From NCBI GenBank assembly GCA_016987375.1, contig PJRA01000160.1, positions 53,428 to 117,427 of the forward strand: DNA of 64,000 bases, written 5' to 3'. Position numbers and translations under genes: made by a program. This document shows positions 46,187 to 56,934 of the stretch, in pieces. Every line of letters starts with the position of its first letter. Position 1 is the first letter of the stretch. The stretch is from Brachionus koreanus (taxonomy: Eukaryota; Rotifera; Eurotatoria; Ploima; Brachionidae). The notes beneath the pieces were generated by a model. It was not told where the DNA came from. It searched no databases and worked only from the letters and a program-made list of their open reading frames with translations.

Positions 46187-47095
46187 ATGAGTGAAAATAT
46201 AGATGTAAATAGTAATGTCCAAGATGAAACCAAGTTGGTTCAAATTAAATCTGTGTTAAAAAATGAAACACGCAATCAAGAGACAAAAAAATCTGTGAAA
46301 TTCAACAAAGTAGAAGTGTACAGTTTTGAGCGCTGTCAAGGTTATCTAAGCATACCAGCCTCTGACAACGATTCCAGCTCAATTACACTTGGAATGGGTT
46401 ACTTTCACAATGAATATGAATCGTTTATTAGCCAAGACGAATTTTTAAAATTCAAACGAAAAATTGATTTGGATAGAATAAAAACATTTTTGAATTTAGT
46501 AGAAAAGGGTGAAATAACGCCTTTAAACGATAATTTAATTGAAAGAGCAAAAGAAGTTCTTAGCAAAAGAGATTTTTATGAAGAAAATATTGAACAAGAT
46601 CTTGCAATTTCTGCTGATATATTGTGTCCAATTTTATCTTTAGAACAACGAATGGAAAAATTGGCTAATTTGGGTTATAGCCGAGAAGAGATTGATAGCA
46701 AGGAGTCTGAAGATATAAATTTGATTCGAGAGTCAAGACTTGTTTGTGGGTGTATTTGCAGCAAATTGAACATGGTTTGTGGTGAAAGTGGCGATTTGTG
46801 TTCGTGTTTTGCCAATGGAATCAACTGTCAAATTGATCGTATTAAATTTCCATGCAGTTGCAATTTAAAACGATGCAAAAATGTGTATGGAATGAAGCGT
46901 TTTAACCCAAAAACTGTATTTGATCACTATAAAAAAGTGCTATATGGAAAAAATGTAGAAAGTGAGGACAAACCTAGAAAAAAAGGTAGAAAGCGTAAAA
47001 ACACAAGCAATATGAGGCTGTCAAAGAGAAAAAAAACAAACAATGAACAATTTAATTTAGGTGATGACAAAAGTACATTCGATGAATCGAATTAA
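46187..47095 (+). CDS. Cysteine/serine-rich nuclear protein (CSRNP/AXUD1) homologue
   Basis: 302 residues in one exon. Nuclear transcriptional regulator family. Family hallmarks in order: VKFNKVEVYSFERCQGYLSI (37-56), TLGMG (67-71), an acidic/helical middle, YSREEID (164-170), then the Cys-rich domain (C187, C189, C191, C198, C205, C207, C214, C223, C225, C230) with CGCIC, CSCFANGINCQIDR and FPCSC, followed by FNPKTVFDHY. The C-terminus has a basic stretch (PRKKGRKRK, SKRKK) fitting nuclear localisation. It is shorter than vertebrate CSRNPs, lacking their long C-terminal extension. AATAAA at 47250-47255. The lack of introns within the CDS is notable, because most genes here are split. Confidence 0.9.
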   Translation: MSENIDVNSNVQDETKLVQIKSVLKNETRNQETKKSVKFNKVEVYSFERCQGYLSIPASDNDSSSITLGMGYFHNEYESFISQDEFLKFKRKIDLDRIKTFLNLVEKGEITPLNDNLIERAKEVLSKRDFYEENIEQDLAISADILCPILSLEQRMEKLANLGYSREEIDSKESEDINLIRESRLVCGCICSKLNMVCGESGDLCSCFANGINCQIDRIKFPCSCNLKRCKNVYGMKRFNPKTVFDHYKKVLYGKNVESEDKPRKKGRKRKNTSNMRLSKRKKTNNEQFNLGDDKSTFDESN

Positions 47096-47530
47096 ATTTT
47101 TTTTCAAAAATACTTTTTTTATGATTAATCATTATGCTTTTTTACAAGTTATTTAGATTGTAATCTGTTTAAATTTTGATTAATTAATCCATTGATTTTT
47201 GATCAAAATTTGTTCATATCAATTATCTTTAATTATTTTAAATTAATTTAATAAATAATCATTGGATTTTTTTTCGTTTAGGTTATATATTTTTAAAAAA
47301 TTAATGAGTCTTGGATTTCTAGGTAATAGCACCTATGGACATAGAATTTTAAATTTTTAAAAAATTGAACTTAAATTTAATTTTTAATTCATAATTTAAA
47401 GAAAAAAGAGAAATTAGGAACCTCTTGCTTTAAGCAAGATTGATTGGTTGGGACAATCTAAACAAACTAGCCAAGTTATCTTATTCACAGTTATCGATCC
47501 ATTAGATGATGAAATGAGGTATTTTCACAT

Positions 47531-47591
47531 AACTAGCACTCTATTAATAGAGTACTAGTTAACACGAACTAATTAGTTCGTGTTAACTAGT
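47531..47591. repeat. Two overlapping palindromes
   Basis: A near-perfect 30-bp palindrome (47531-47560, centre ATTAAT, one mismatch) shares its right arm with a perfect 38-bp palindrome (47554-47591, centre AATT: ACTAGTTAACACGAACTAAT and its complement). The unit ACTAGTT recurs at the arm ends. Such structures can extrude cruciforms. Confidence 0.85.
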
Positions 47592-48450
47592 GTTATAAAC
47601 ATGTTTTCAGAAGCCACTTTTTTTCATTTATTTTAAATCTATTCATCAAATTTCTATGGTATTTTTTTTTTCAAAATATCAAAATTTCTGAATTTTAAAA
47701 GTTTGTTAAAGAAACATATTTTAAAAGTAAATATTTAATGCTTAACTTAATTTTTTAAATCTGAAAATTTATGCATGCAAAATACTAAGGTTTTGTTTAA
47801 ATTTTTTTGCTACACATTAATATATGTATGCGCATTAAATTTTTTAAATATTAATTTGAGCATGTTATGTAATTAAATTTTGATCTTAAGCTTATATGCC
47901 ACAAAATAATTTATAAAAAAATCTCAAATTTAATTGTATTATTTGTAGATTTTTTTCTAAAATAAATATTTTTAAAATGCCGTATTCTCTTGATTTACAT
48001 ACTAGATTTATAAACTTATTATTTCAATATTTTCAAATAATGTATTGAATGCTAGAAATTGAAAACATTATTGCTTTATTTTTGATTTTTGGGAAAAAAT
48101 CTCAAAAATTAATGCATCAAAACTAAAGATTTGATTTTAGACCCTAGGTCTAAAGCATATCTTTGGAACATCCGGTATAATTTAAGAATGTGGACGAGAT
48201 GTTGAGCTATCATAAGTTTATTTATTTGATACAACTAAAATATGAGATGAACTTCTCTTTTCTTTTTAGAAATTTCAATCTAAAATGTATTTAAATTATC
48301 TTCTTCGACTTCATATTGAACTTTTTCTTGAAGTTCCTTTTCATTATTGCTAATAATCTGCTGTTTATCTCTATTCATTCAAAATATTCGACATCCAGTA
48401 ATGGTCAATCATTATTAAAATAAAGTTGAAAGAATTCTATGCTTTTTTAT

Positions 48451-48482
48451 TAGTGTTGGGAGTCGACAAATTCCCAACACTA
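48451..48482. repeat. Hairpin with hAT-like ends
   Basis: Perfect 11-bp arms TAGTGTTGGGA / TCCCAACACTA around a 10-base loop. The arm resembles terminal inverted repeats of hAT-type MITEs (TAGTGTTGGGA-like), as if two termini lay end to end. Confidence 0.6.
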
Positions 48483-48702
48483 GAGGAAATTGAATAAAAA
48501 AATATTCATATTACTCGAAATTATATATTTACTCGAAAAATGGTTTGAAAATGTTTAAAATAATTCAGTTAGTATCTTATTTTTAAGATACTGATAATTG
48601 ATGATTAAACTTTATTTAGAACTTATAAAGAAAACAAGGAAAATAAAGTGAGATCTGATCTGAAATCTAAATGCCAATACTTTTGAATTAATAGTCATGA
48701 TT

Positions 48703-48740
48703 CGAACAATTGCATTCATCTCAAGATCTGCAATTGTTCG
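48703..48740. repeat. 12-bp perfect inverted repeat
   Basis: Arms CGAACAATTGCA (48703-48714) and TGCAATTGTTCG (48729-48740) with a 14-base loop. No known function. Confidence 0.7.
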
Positions 48741-49011
48741 GACAGTAATTTACTTTTACTTTTAAATTTTTTATTATTTTTATTTAACCTCTTTAATGAA
48801 CATTTACAAATTTTAAAATTTAAATATTTACAAACATGAGGGTTGAAAAGAGGGCATATGCCGCTCGAAATTGTCCGGGGTAAAGACTCCAAAATATTAA
48901 AAAAAAAAAAAAACAGAATTCATAATTAAAAAAAGTAAAATAATTAGAACGTTGAGACAAAGAAAAATTTGTAACAATAAGATAGAGGTTAGGTATTAGG
49001 TGAGGTTATGT

Positions 49012-49256
49012 CGGTCCTGTGGTGTAGTGGTTAGAACACCCGACATCCAATCAGGAGGTCGTGGGTTCGAATCCTCATCCAGTCCGGCTGCAAACGCGTT
49101 GGGTTAACTACCCGACCGTCCAAGACATTTCAAGTTACAAAGAAATCAAGAAAAACGAAAGAAACTCAAGAGAAAAATCGACTTGAGTGGAAATCAAAAG
49201 TAATGACCCTATGCTCCACAAGGAGTGAATAAGGAAAAAAAAGAAAAAAAAAAAAA
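49012..49256 (+). mobile_element. tRNA-derived SINE
   Basis: A pol III A box TGGTGTAGTGG (49020-49030) and a perfect B box GGTTCGAATCC (49064-49074) are spaced as in a tRNA, but the acceptor and T stems do not pair well, so it is not a functional tRNA. The body continues through TCCGGCTGCAAACGCG and ends in an A-rich tail (about 49233-49256). No target duplication was identified. Confidence 0.7.
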
Positions 49257-50106
49257 TTAATTAATTTCTAAAAAATTCAACATTCTTCTTTTGATTAATA
49301 ATTATCAATCTTGAAAAAAGATATTCTGTTAATATTCGCTAAAAAAACATATAAAAATTGACATATCTTATAATGTTCACCCGAATATTAAAGGCAATCA
49401 GAAGATACTTTAATTTAATAATTACTAATATAAAGCTTGTGTAAAAAAAATTTTATTTAATATTCTTTCTAATTATGAAAATTTATTTCTAATATCGTAA
49501 TCAAAAATGAAAAAAATAAATTTTTCAAATTTACAAATATAAAAATGTTTGCTTGAATCGAAAATTCCAGATTCATACATAGAGATTATCTAATAGTTGT
49601 CAAAAAAAGAATATTTAAAAGTAAAATTAAGTTTTAAATAATTAACAATAGTGTATTGCATTTAAATTCTATAGCTAAATAAGCTTCAATTTAATTTAAA
49701 CAGTTGCCAAGGAATCGAATTTAGTTTATTGTAAAACATGCATATTTATATTCAAAGTTAGCAAATATTGAATAACAAGAGTCTGTTAATTTTAAAATTA
49801 ATTGTTTCCTAGCAATTCTTACTTTTTAAGTGTTTCTTTTTTTTGCTTTAATCCCCCCGATAAAATTGAAAATCATCCAAATTTTGTCCTTAAGTTATTT
49901 AAATCATTTTTCTCGAAAATTCTACTTTTCATTTTTTTAAAAACAATCTTACCTAAACAAAATTTACATGAAATGGTTGAATTCTGAGAAATAAAAAAAA
50001 TTTAATTAGAATTTTCTAGATAATTAACGGCATATAAAATCTTAATTTTTCAAATTTTATTTAACTAGATAAAGATAAAAAAAATATTGTAAAAAAAAGA
50101 AGGAAA
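49257..50106. other. Noncoding
   Basis: AT-rich; the 61-codon frame at 49802-49987 has no protein-like features. No gene seen before the ubiquitin-like gene at 50107. Confidence 0.4.
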
Positions 50107-50422
50107 ATGCAATACATGAAATTACAGGTAGAATTTGGCGGAGATATAAACGAGGTATTTTAGAGGACAATTTAAAATATATTGTAAAGAATTCAGGTTT
50201 GATGCTTAGATTATGATTCCGTTTGCTGGTGATCCATTAGTTGCGGATTTAATGGTAGCTATTGAACAGCAACTAAGCGTTCCGGCCGATACTCAACGTT
50301 TAGTGTTTAAAGGACAAAATTTGCATGAATTCCGCGATCAGCCATTAAAATTTTTTGGTATTTGCAATTCCAATAAGATCAGACTTGTTGGAAGAAAAGC
50401 CTTTATAAAAACTCAAAACTAG
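50107..50422 (+). CDS. Small stand-alone ubiquitin-like protein (BAG1-UBL type)
   Basis: Two exons, 50107-50154 and 50210-50422, with a 55-base GT-AG intron in phase 0; 86 residues. It starts MQYMKLQVEFGGDINE; a second in-frame ATG lies three codons on. The fold signature is ubiquitin-like, closest in pattern to the N-terminal domain of BAG1: VADLMVAIEQQLSVP, QRLVFKGQNL, FFGICNSNKIRLVGRK. There is no C-terminal Gly-Gly, so it is unlikely to be conjugated, and no BAG domain follows before the stop. It may bind proteasome or ubiquitin-receptor partners (inference). AATAAA at 50445-50450. Confidence 0.72.
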
Positions 50423-51690
50423 CAAAATAATGTGCATTATTTTGAATAAATAATTCGCGCAATTTCGAATTTAAAGAATTTTAATTTAGTTTTTTAGATT
50501 TTTTTTTAAATCTGTAAAAAAAATTTTTATTTTAAACCGAATTGAAATAAAATTATTTATATCTAATTTGGTATTAGTATTTTTAATCAGAATTTTTTTA
50601 AATATAATTTTAAAGTTTCCCTAAAAATTTGGCAAAAAATAAATTTTTTATTTTATTTATGCAATTTTCGCCAAATTCTTTATTCGCAGATCCTCAAAGA
50701 TTCAAAAAAAAAAGTGTCTTGTCTTCAAGTCGTAATAACTCATGTACTAATATGCAAATCCTAATAGATAATTGCATCAATTCTGATAGGGAATAATCTC
50801 TTCTACAAAATAGTGTGCTTATTAATGTCCTTAATTTATCAAGATCATGGTCAAAAAATGATCAGAAAAATTTTGGGTTTTTTTCAGTTTTTTTGTATCT
50901 CCTCCACAGTTACTTCAAAATTGCTTTTTTGCAGATTCAAAAACTAGAATTCTGAACAAATCTTTAAGACCATTTTTTTAAAATTTTAATTTATTAGATT
51001 ATCGTATTATTTTATGATTTAGGCAGCCTTTGATACATATCCTTCATTAAAATAGTTTTTCCTCATCTAAAAAATAATACAATTATCTTTTAAATATTCT
51101 AAATCATTTTTCCAAAATTATTCTACCTTTTTTACAAATTGTTTTCTCTTTCGAATGATATATTATAAGTTTTTTTGACTTAAACTGATTAAAAGTTTTT
51201 CTTTAAAAAAATTGTAAAAAGATGACTGAATTTCAAAATTATTGAGAATTAGTAAAAAATTGAAAAAAACCTGTTAGCTTTATAAATCAAATTAGGGTGA
51301 CGAGATATTGTCGATTGTGATATGGCAAGTACAAAGCCTGGTGTTGCTATTAAATTTTCACTCTTGTTTTTTTTGCAAATTTTCATCTTCCACTAGACAT
51401 ATTTCACGAGTTACTGCTGTCGCTGATAAGCCTTTTTTCCAATAATGAAGTAAAAGTACAAAAATTTCAATTTTTTTAGAATAAATAAACAAATAGCTAG
51501 ACATACATTTAGAATTACAGAGATGATAAAATCACAAGTTTCAAAAAGCTTTCGTCTTTGGCTAGGTTTTCTAAAAAATTATTGAGTTTTAAATAATAAC
51601 AATAGAAATACTATATATTCAAAGACAAATCGATATATCCTAGTTTATCTCTGAGTTTACATTAAAGTCTAACTAAGACTTTAAAATAAT
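50423..51690. other. Noncoding with dispersed repeat copy
   Basis: No gene. 50714-51010 is the partner of 43139-43480 in the same orientation. Confidence 0.5.
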
Positions 51691-52190
51691 GTTGGGTACG
51701 GTCATTGACGGCCATAGGACCGCCAACTAATGCCGGACCGATAAAACAATAAAATTCAAAAAAAAAAATTTACTCTTTGCGGCCATCAAGACGGTCAACA
51801 CAATGTTTTGGCGGTCTAGTGGCCGCCATTGACGTTATTTTTGAATTTTTGCATTTTAGCTCCATTTTCACAATTATAAAATGTAATTAAAAATAATCAT
51901 TATTCACAATGCTTTTGTTATATCGAGTATAGTGTTGGAAAACAGAGTGCCAGTAACATTGACAGTGTCTTATTTATCAAAATGATTAAATGTAGTGATG
52001 TTGGTTTAGCTTTGTTAGCGGGTTAACTAATTTAAGTTAGCCAGTTTTAGGTAAACCTGTTATTGGTTAAACAATTTTTAAGTCGACCAAATTATAGTTA
52101 GTACAATATTATAAAGAAACTAGTTGAACTAAAAATAACTAGAGATATCAAAAGTCAATTAAAAAAAAAATCCCAACATTCCAAGACCCT
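51691..52190. repeat. MITE-like cluster with GC-rich inverted arms
   Basis: Two GC-rich arms in AT-rich DNA: CGGTCATTGACGGCCATAGG... at 51699-51725 and, inverted, at 51809-51834 (GGCGGTCTAGTGGCCGCC), about 75% matching. A second possible element spans about 52008-52187, with GATGTTGG at one end and CCCAACATTCC at the other. Short nonautonomous DNA transposons are the likely explanation. No transposase is present. Confidence 0.5.
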
Positions 52191-52251
52191 TGCCATCTGA
52201 CCTACAAATAGTAGCTCACCATAACCCTAAAACAATTAAACAAAAAATTGA

Positions 52252-52424
52252 TCATTTTGGTTTTTATTATCTCTTGTACCATTTTCAGAATTCGCCAACA
52301 ATTTTCAAAAACTTAGAATTATCAAATTAAACACAGGAAATTAGAAAATAAATACTTGTCCACGTCCAAATTGGTACAAAAATTATATTTGCAAACATAT
52401 CATAGGTATTGCACATAGCCCAGA
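52252..52424 (-). repeat. Dispersed repeat, inverted partner of 14743-14905
   Basis: On the minus strand it shares long strings with 14743-14905: GGGCTATGTGCAATACCTAT, TTTGCAAATATAATTTTTGT with small changes, AAATTGTTGGCGAATTCT. Both copies include noncoding flanks and no ORF. Confidence 0.7.
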
Positions 52425-52805
52425 TATTAATCTTATTACAGATTTTTCAGTTTCATCTTACAGTGTACCATTTAGTCAAATACGAGGAGCAGCACAAATG
52501 ACGAAAGCTTTGTCAAAATAATTATGTACAATTTTTATTTTGTTATATTTTACTTTAATTTTTATATAATAATAATAATTAACAGCTTTGCGAAGATTCT
52601 TACTAGGAAAACAACTATGGTAACATCTTTACTTTTTATTTGATTTTATTTTTTGTTTTACTGATAATATATATTTGATAAAAAATATTTATTTGACATA
52701 AAATTATTTTATTTGAATATTTAATTAAATTGTTTAATTTAATAATCTATTTGATGATCAAAGTTTTTTTATATGTAAACTTAATTATTGATATGACCGA
52801 TTAAT
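52425..52805. other. Noncoding
   Basis: AT-rich; nothing recognised. Confidence 0.4.
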
Positions 52806-53000
52806 ATGCGGCCCTTTTTATTTAACATAAAAAAATATCTTTTATTTTTGATTTATTTTGAAAGTATATTGGTAGTATTTGCTTATTTAATAAATTTAAT
52901 TTTTGCAAAAACAGTTAACAGGATTTACCACACGGATGCGACTCCCATTCCATTTGACAACTTTGATGATTATTTAGAAAAATCAAATTTTGTATTGTAA
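52806..53000 (+). CDS. Possible small membrane or secreted peptide
   Basis: 64-residue frame MRPFLFNIKKYLLFLIYFES..., with one strongly hydrophobic segment (about residues 11-34) that could be a signal anchor or signal peptide, followed by a polar acidic tail (TDATPIPFDNFDDYLEKS). No homologue or poly(A) signal recognised. Could be chance in AT-rich DNA, although the tail composition is protein-like. Confidence 0.3.
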   Translation: MRPFLFNIKKYLLFLIYFESILVVFAYLINLIFAKTVNRIYHTDATPIPFDNFDDYLEKSNFVL

Positions 53001-53190
53001 AAATTTTATTTTGAGTAAAAATGAACAAAATTAAATTTATTGAATTTGTCCATAGAATTAAAATTTTACCATAAACACAAATTTTAAAATTTATTTAACT
53101 AGACCGGTTTTGTGCTATTTTTGCTGTACATTTTTTAAAAAAATTTTGTAATTTTAAAAATTAAATAATGGTAAAAAAATTCATTTTGAA

Positions 53191-53808
53191 TTATGCCCCA
53201 CTCTTTGTTAAAATTTTTCTCGGAATAAAGTTACCTCTAGAAACAGTCCAAATTTCAAAAGATCCATTCCCATAAACATAGATAATAATACCTACAGCTA
53301 ACATTTCAGTAATTCCGGTGTCAAGATTAAATTTAATCCTGTCCTCTGGAATCGGATGCATGCGTCCATATTTTTTCGAATTGATTGTACAAAATTTGCT
53401 GTCTTTTTTAGGAGCATACTGCTCTTCGATTTCAACTAAAGTGTTGTTAATCAACTGAACTGCCTCATCAGTATTTTTTGCTGCTGGCTTTGTTTTAAGT
53501 CTACGTTTATATATCTCAAATCTTTGTCTCTTGTCAAGTTGATACAAACCGCTAACATTTATAGTAGCTACACTATTTGATCTTTTTTTCATAGAAGTGG
53601 TAAATGGTGGCTTCTTTTTTACCACAGATGTATCATCCAGAGAAACTAATGGTGGAAGATTGCGTTCTATTTTGCTTTCATGCTTTTGTGACTCGATTTT
53701 TTTCTCAATTCTTTTAGAAAATTTGGCAGCTTCAACTTTAATAGACGGAAGTTCACTAATACGAGAGTTTTTTTTATTTGTTTTTGATTTTATTTTTGTT
53801 TTTTTCAT
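53191..53808 (-). CDS. Basic hypothetical protein, 205 aa
   Basis: Single exon, start MKKTKIKSKTNKKNSRISE. The N-terminal half is Lys-rich and probably disordered; residues 90-135 look helical (LYQLDKRQRFEIYKRRLK, VQLINNTLVEIEEQY). The C-terminal 60 residues look like a small folded domain (GRMHPIPEDRIKFNLDTG, VGIIIYVYGNGSFEIWTVS, RGNFIPRKI). I do not recognise the family. The varied codon use and absence of stops over 600 bases in AT-rich DNA support a real gene. Nuclear or ciliary roles would be speculation. Confidence 0.65.
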   Translation of the reverse strand: MKKTKIKSKTNKKNSRISELPSIKVEAAKFSKRIEKKIESQKHESKIERNLPPLVSLDDTSVVKKKPPFTTSMKKRSNSVATINVSGLYQLDKRQRFEIYKRRLKTKPAAKNTDEAVQLINNTLVEIEEQYAPKKDSKFCTINSKKYGRMHPIPEDRIKFNLDTGITEMLAVGIIIYVYGNGSFEIWTVSRGNFIPRKILTKSGA

Positions 53809-56527
53809 TACGTCTCAATTAGTACGACGCAAAATTAAAATAAATCGAAAATTAAACTTAAATTAAATTAATGAAAATCTACTGAAAATGTTTGTTTTGC
53901 AATCATTTCTAAACTTTTTAACGAGTTACCAAGCAACTTTAAGTAAACTTAAAATAATTCTTAATTTTTTTAGTAGCTATTGTGAAATTTTTTTTTATGA
54001 TAAAAAAGATAAATAAGTGTATCTATTTTATTTTGTATATTTTATTTCATTTAATTACTATTTATTTAATTTTTCAATAAATATTATAAAACAATAAAAT
54101 CTAAATTTAAGTATACTTATTTAAGTATACTTATTTAAGATAACTTTAATTTATTTAACAAGATTTTTTTGTTTAAATTTAGATCCTATATTACACTTAA
54201 GTTAGGCCTAAATATAAAACAAGAATTTGGCCACCGCTTAACATGAAAGATATCAGTTAAATCTAAAAGACTGATTATTTTTTCCCGGATAACAGTACTA
54301 AAAGACCGATCTGGATTTCAATTTTTTGTTCTAAAGAACGGATCCGGATTAAAAAAACATTTTAATTTAAATTTTGGCAACTTAAAAAGAAATTTCGTTA
54401 TACAAGTAGCATTAAAGTATGTTTCTTTTAAGTTCTAATTTCATGATTGATTTTGTCATTTTATTATCTAATTAAGCAAGAATAAACTTCTTCATTTTTT
54501 TTTAATTCCAGTAAAATTATTTTACTAAATTTAATTTTACTAGTTATAAATTTTCAATTTTATTTAGCATTTTAAAATTTAAAAATTTAGTAAAATAAAA
54601 TTAAAAATAAAAATATTTATTTCAATTTTAGTTTATCAAACTTAATTTTTTTCAAAATAAAATCGAGACGACTTAATTCAGCCCTTCAAAACCAGCAAAG
54701 GCATTATGTAAGTAATTTGGACGAATCTCCCTAGGCCATGCAACTCATTTTCCAAACTAGACTTGTTGTTCGCCTCAAACAACTGTTTGCAAAGACCCAA
54801 CTTCTTGACTAACAGAATGAAATAGTCTACAATTAATTTGAAAGAATATTAAGACATGCATTGTCTAAAATTCTGTATCCCTAAAATCCTTTAAAAAAAG
54901 AAGGAAATTTTTTTACAGATAAAAATTATGCAAAAGATAATCTTTTATGTAGGTAAAGTATATAGGGTTTCTTCGCAATAAATTGATCATCAAAAATTTA
55001 TTAAAAATAAAAGAATAAACATAAAATTTTAATACCTATTGGAAAAATACCTTAATACCTTTATTTTTATAGTTCGACATTAAAAGTTTTAAGAATTTGT
55101 GGCGGTTGCCACATCTCACCACACGGTGGCAATGGGCATGCTCATGAGCATTTGAAGACAAAAAATAAATTAAACTATAATTGCCCCAAGTTTTGCTAAA
55201 AAAATATTAGAGCTAGATTAAAAGACAAATTGAAATTTATTTAAAACCAAATTTAAAAGATCATGCATGATCTTTTGATCTTTTATTTTGTGTGCATGCA
55301 CAAAAATTATTAATAAAAATAAAGTTTTTGAAAATTTTATTAGAAAAAAGTTAATTGCAAAAGCATATTTTAAAAGTTAACATTTAATGTTTAACTTTTT
55401 TTGTATCAAAAAATTTATGCGAAAATTCAACTCTTGAACAATATTTGGGTTTGGTTTAGCAGGTTTGTTTTATATATGAAAAAATGCCTCTACATTAAAT
55501 TTTTAAATTAAAAAATTTTTTAAACATATAAATAATTAAATTTGATTAAATTTGAACAAAAACTTCTTTAGGCAAATGTTTTAGTTGTAATTAACAATCA
55601 AGGAATAAAATAATCGAATAGACAAATGAAGCTAATTTTTTATTTTTTAAATTTTAAAATTAAATAAAAAAATTAGTTAAATTTTATATGAGAAGAAAAT
55701 TTATTTTAAGACCTGTTAACAATTCACAGTTTTAAGTCAAAGTTATGATTTGACTTAATACAGATCTGTTTATTTTTTGCAAATAAAGCAAATTATTATT
55801 TTAATTAAAATTTTATTTAAAAGTATTTAACATCTTCCTAAAAGTTAGGAAATCATTTAATTTTTTTCTAATCTAAATTAATATAATTTGTACTTTGGTA
55901 TTTACAAAGTAAAATTTTTGATTAATTTTCAATTAGCTTTTTTTTTCTCAGAAATTTTAAATACGAAATTTAATTGCTTTGCATATTTGCAATCTTTATA
56001 AATTGAAAGTTTTAAAAGTTAAAAGACTGTGTAAATTGCGCATTTTAATTTTTCGAGCTAAAAATGCAAATTGATCAAAAACTTTACCTATCTAAAAATT
56101 TAATATTTTATTATCATAGACTTGAATAAAAAATTATACCAACTTTAAAAATAATTTTATCTATCTTTTAAAAGAGCGACTATACTTTTTGTTAAATTTT
56201 CTTTAACAGAATATTTATCATGATGTTAATTTTTTTAAATTATCATAACAAAAAATTTTAAAATTTCTATCGTTGTTTGGATATCCTTGTTTTTAACTTT
56301 AAAAATTTTTGCCAAAAAAAAATATGAATTAAATATGATAATTTACTGAAATAATTTGATAGAATGAAACAAAATAAAAAAAGTCAAATAAAAAGTCGCT
56401 ATTTCAATCACAAAAATATTAAGACATGCATATTTTAGTCATAAAATATCAAATAGCTTAAATAAAATTGAAGGAAATTAATAATCAAGATATAAATTTG
56501 AATATTTTACATAGAAATTAAATTCAA
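53809..56527. other. Long noncoding stretch with repeats
   Basis: No supportable gene. A minus-strand stretch near 54660-54830 (LLVKKLGLCKQLFEANN then LENELHGLGRFVQITY) is coding-like but isolated. 55365-55590 is a diverged copy of 47695-47990. 56030-56086 resembles the right arm of the inverted repeat at 60338-60407. Confidence 0.4.
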
Positions 56528-56934
56528 ATGAATCTAAACAAGGTTAGCGATAAAGAAAAACTTGAAATTTGTAGAAAATATTATTTTGGTAAATGCTTTG
56601 CTAAACAAATAAATTTTTATTTAATTTAAAAAAAAAGGTGGCTTTGCATTTTTACCATTTTTATGGATGGTTAATTTTATTTGGTTCTACAAGCATGCAT
56701 TCAAAAGAAACGAATTTCCGGAACAAACTCAAATTAAGAAATGTAAACTATTTTCCTTGTTGAAATTAGTTTAATTTAGAGCTTTTATTTTAAGATATTA
56801 TTCGCAGTGGAATAGGTTGTCTTGCTTGGGTAGTTATTCTAGTCATTTGGAATATAATATTCCAAGTTTACCGTGTTGATTGGGATGCGGTAGGTGATCA
56901 CTTAACTTTTATTCTACCAAGAGGAAGACCATGA
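56528..56934 (+). CDS. PSENEN: Gamma-secretase subunit PEN-2
   Basis: Smallest subunit of gamma-secretase, needed for presenilin endoproteolysis and activity; an ER/Golgi and plasma-membrane protein. Three exons: 56528-56588, 56638-56742 and 56795-56934, with introns of 49 and 52 bases; 101 residues, the usual PEN-2 length. [20 protein letters not shown] is followed by [20 protein letters not shown] (first hydrophobic hairpin), EQTQIKKYIIRSGIG, the second hydrophobic segment ([17 protein letters not shown]) and the conserved C-terminal tail [13 protein letters not shown]. The match to animal PEN-2 is colinear throughout. Followed 239 bases later by the tail of a convergent UBE2D gene. Confidence 0.96.

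Larger units (their letters stand above)
47096..49011. other. Noncoding, palindrome-rich
   Basis: No gene. Contains overlapping palindromes at 47531-47591, hairpins at 48451-48482 and 48703-48740, and an A-run at 48899-48915 after a less AT-rich stretch that may be a retroelement tail. The stretch 47695-47990 resembles 55365-55590. Confidence 0.5.

Noticed and set aside
49012..49090. Functional tRNA gene
   Set aside because: A and B boxes are good but acceptor and T stems do not pair and an A-rich tail follows; better explained as a SINE.
54660..54830. Minus-strand coding-like stretch (LGLCKQLFEANN)
   Set aside because: Short, no start or splice context and no recognised family; not enough for a gene call.
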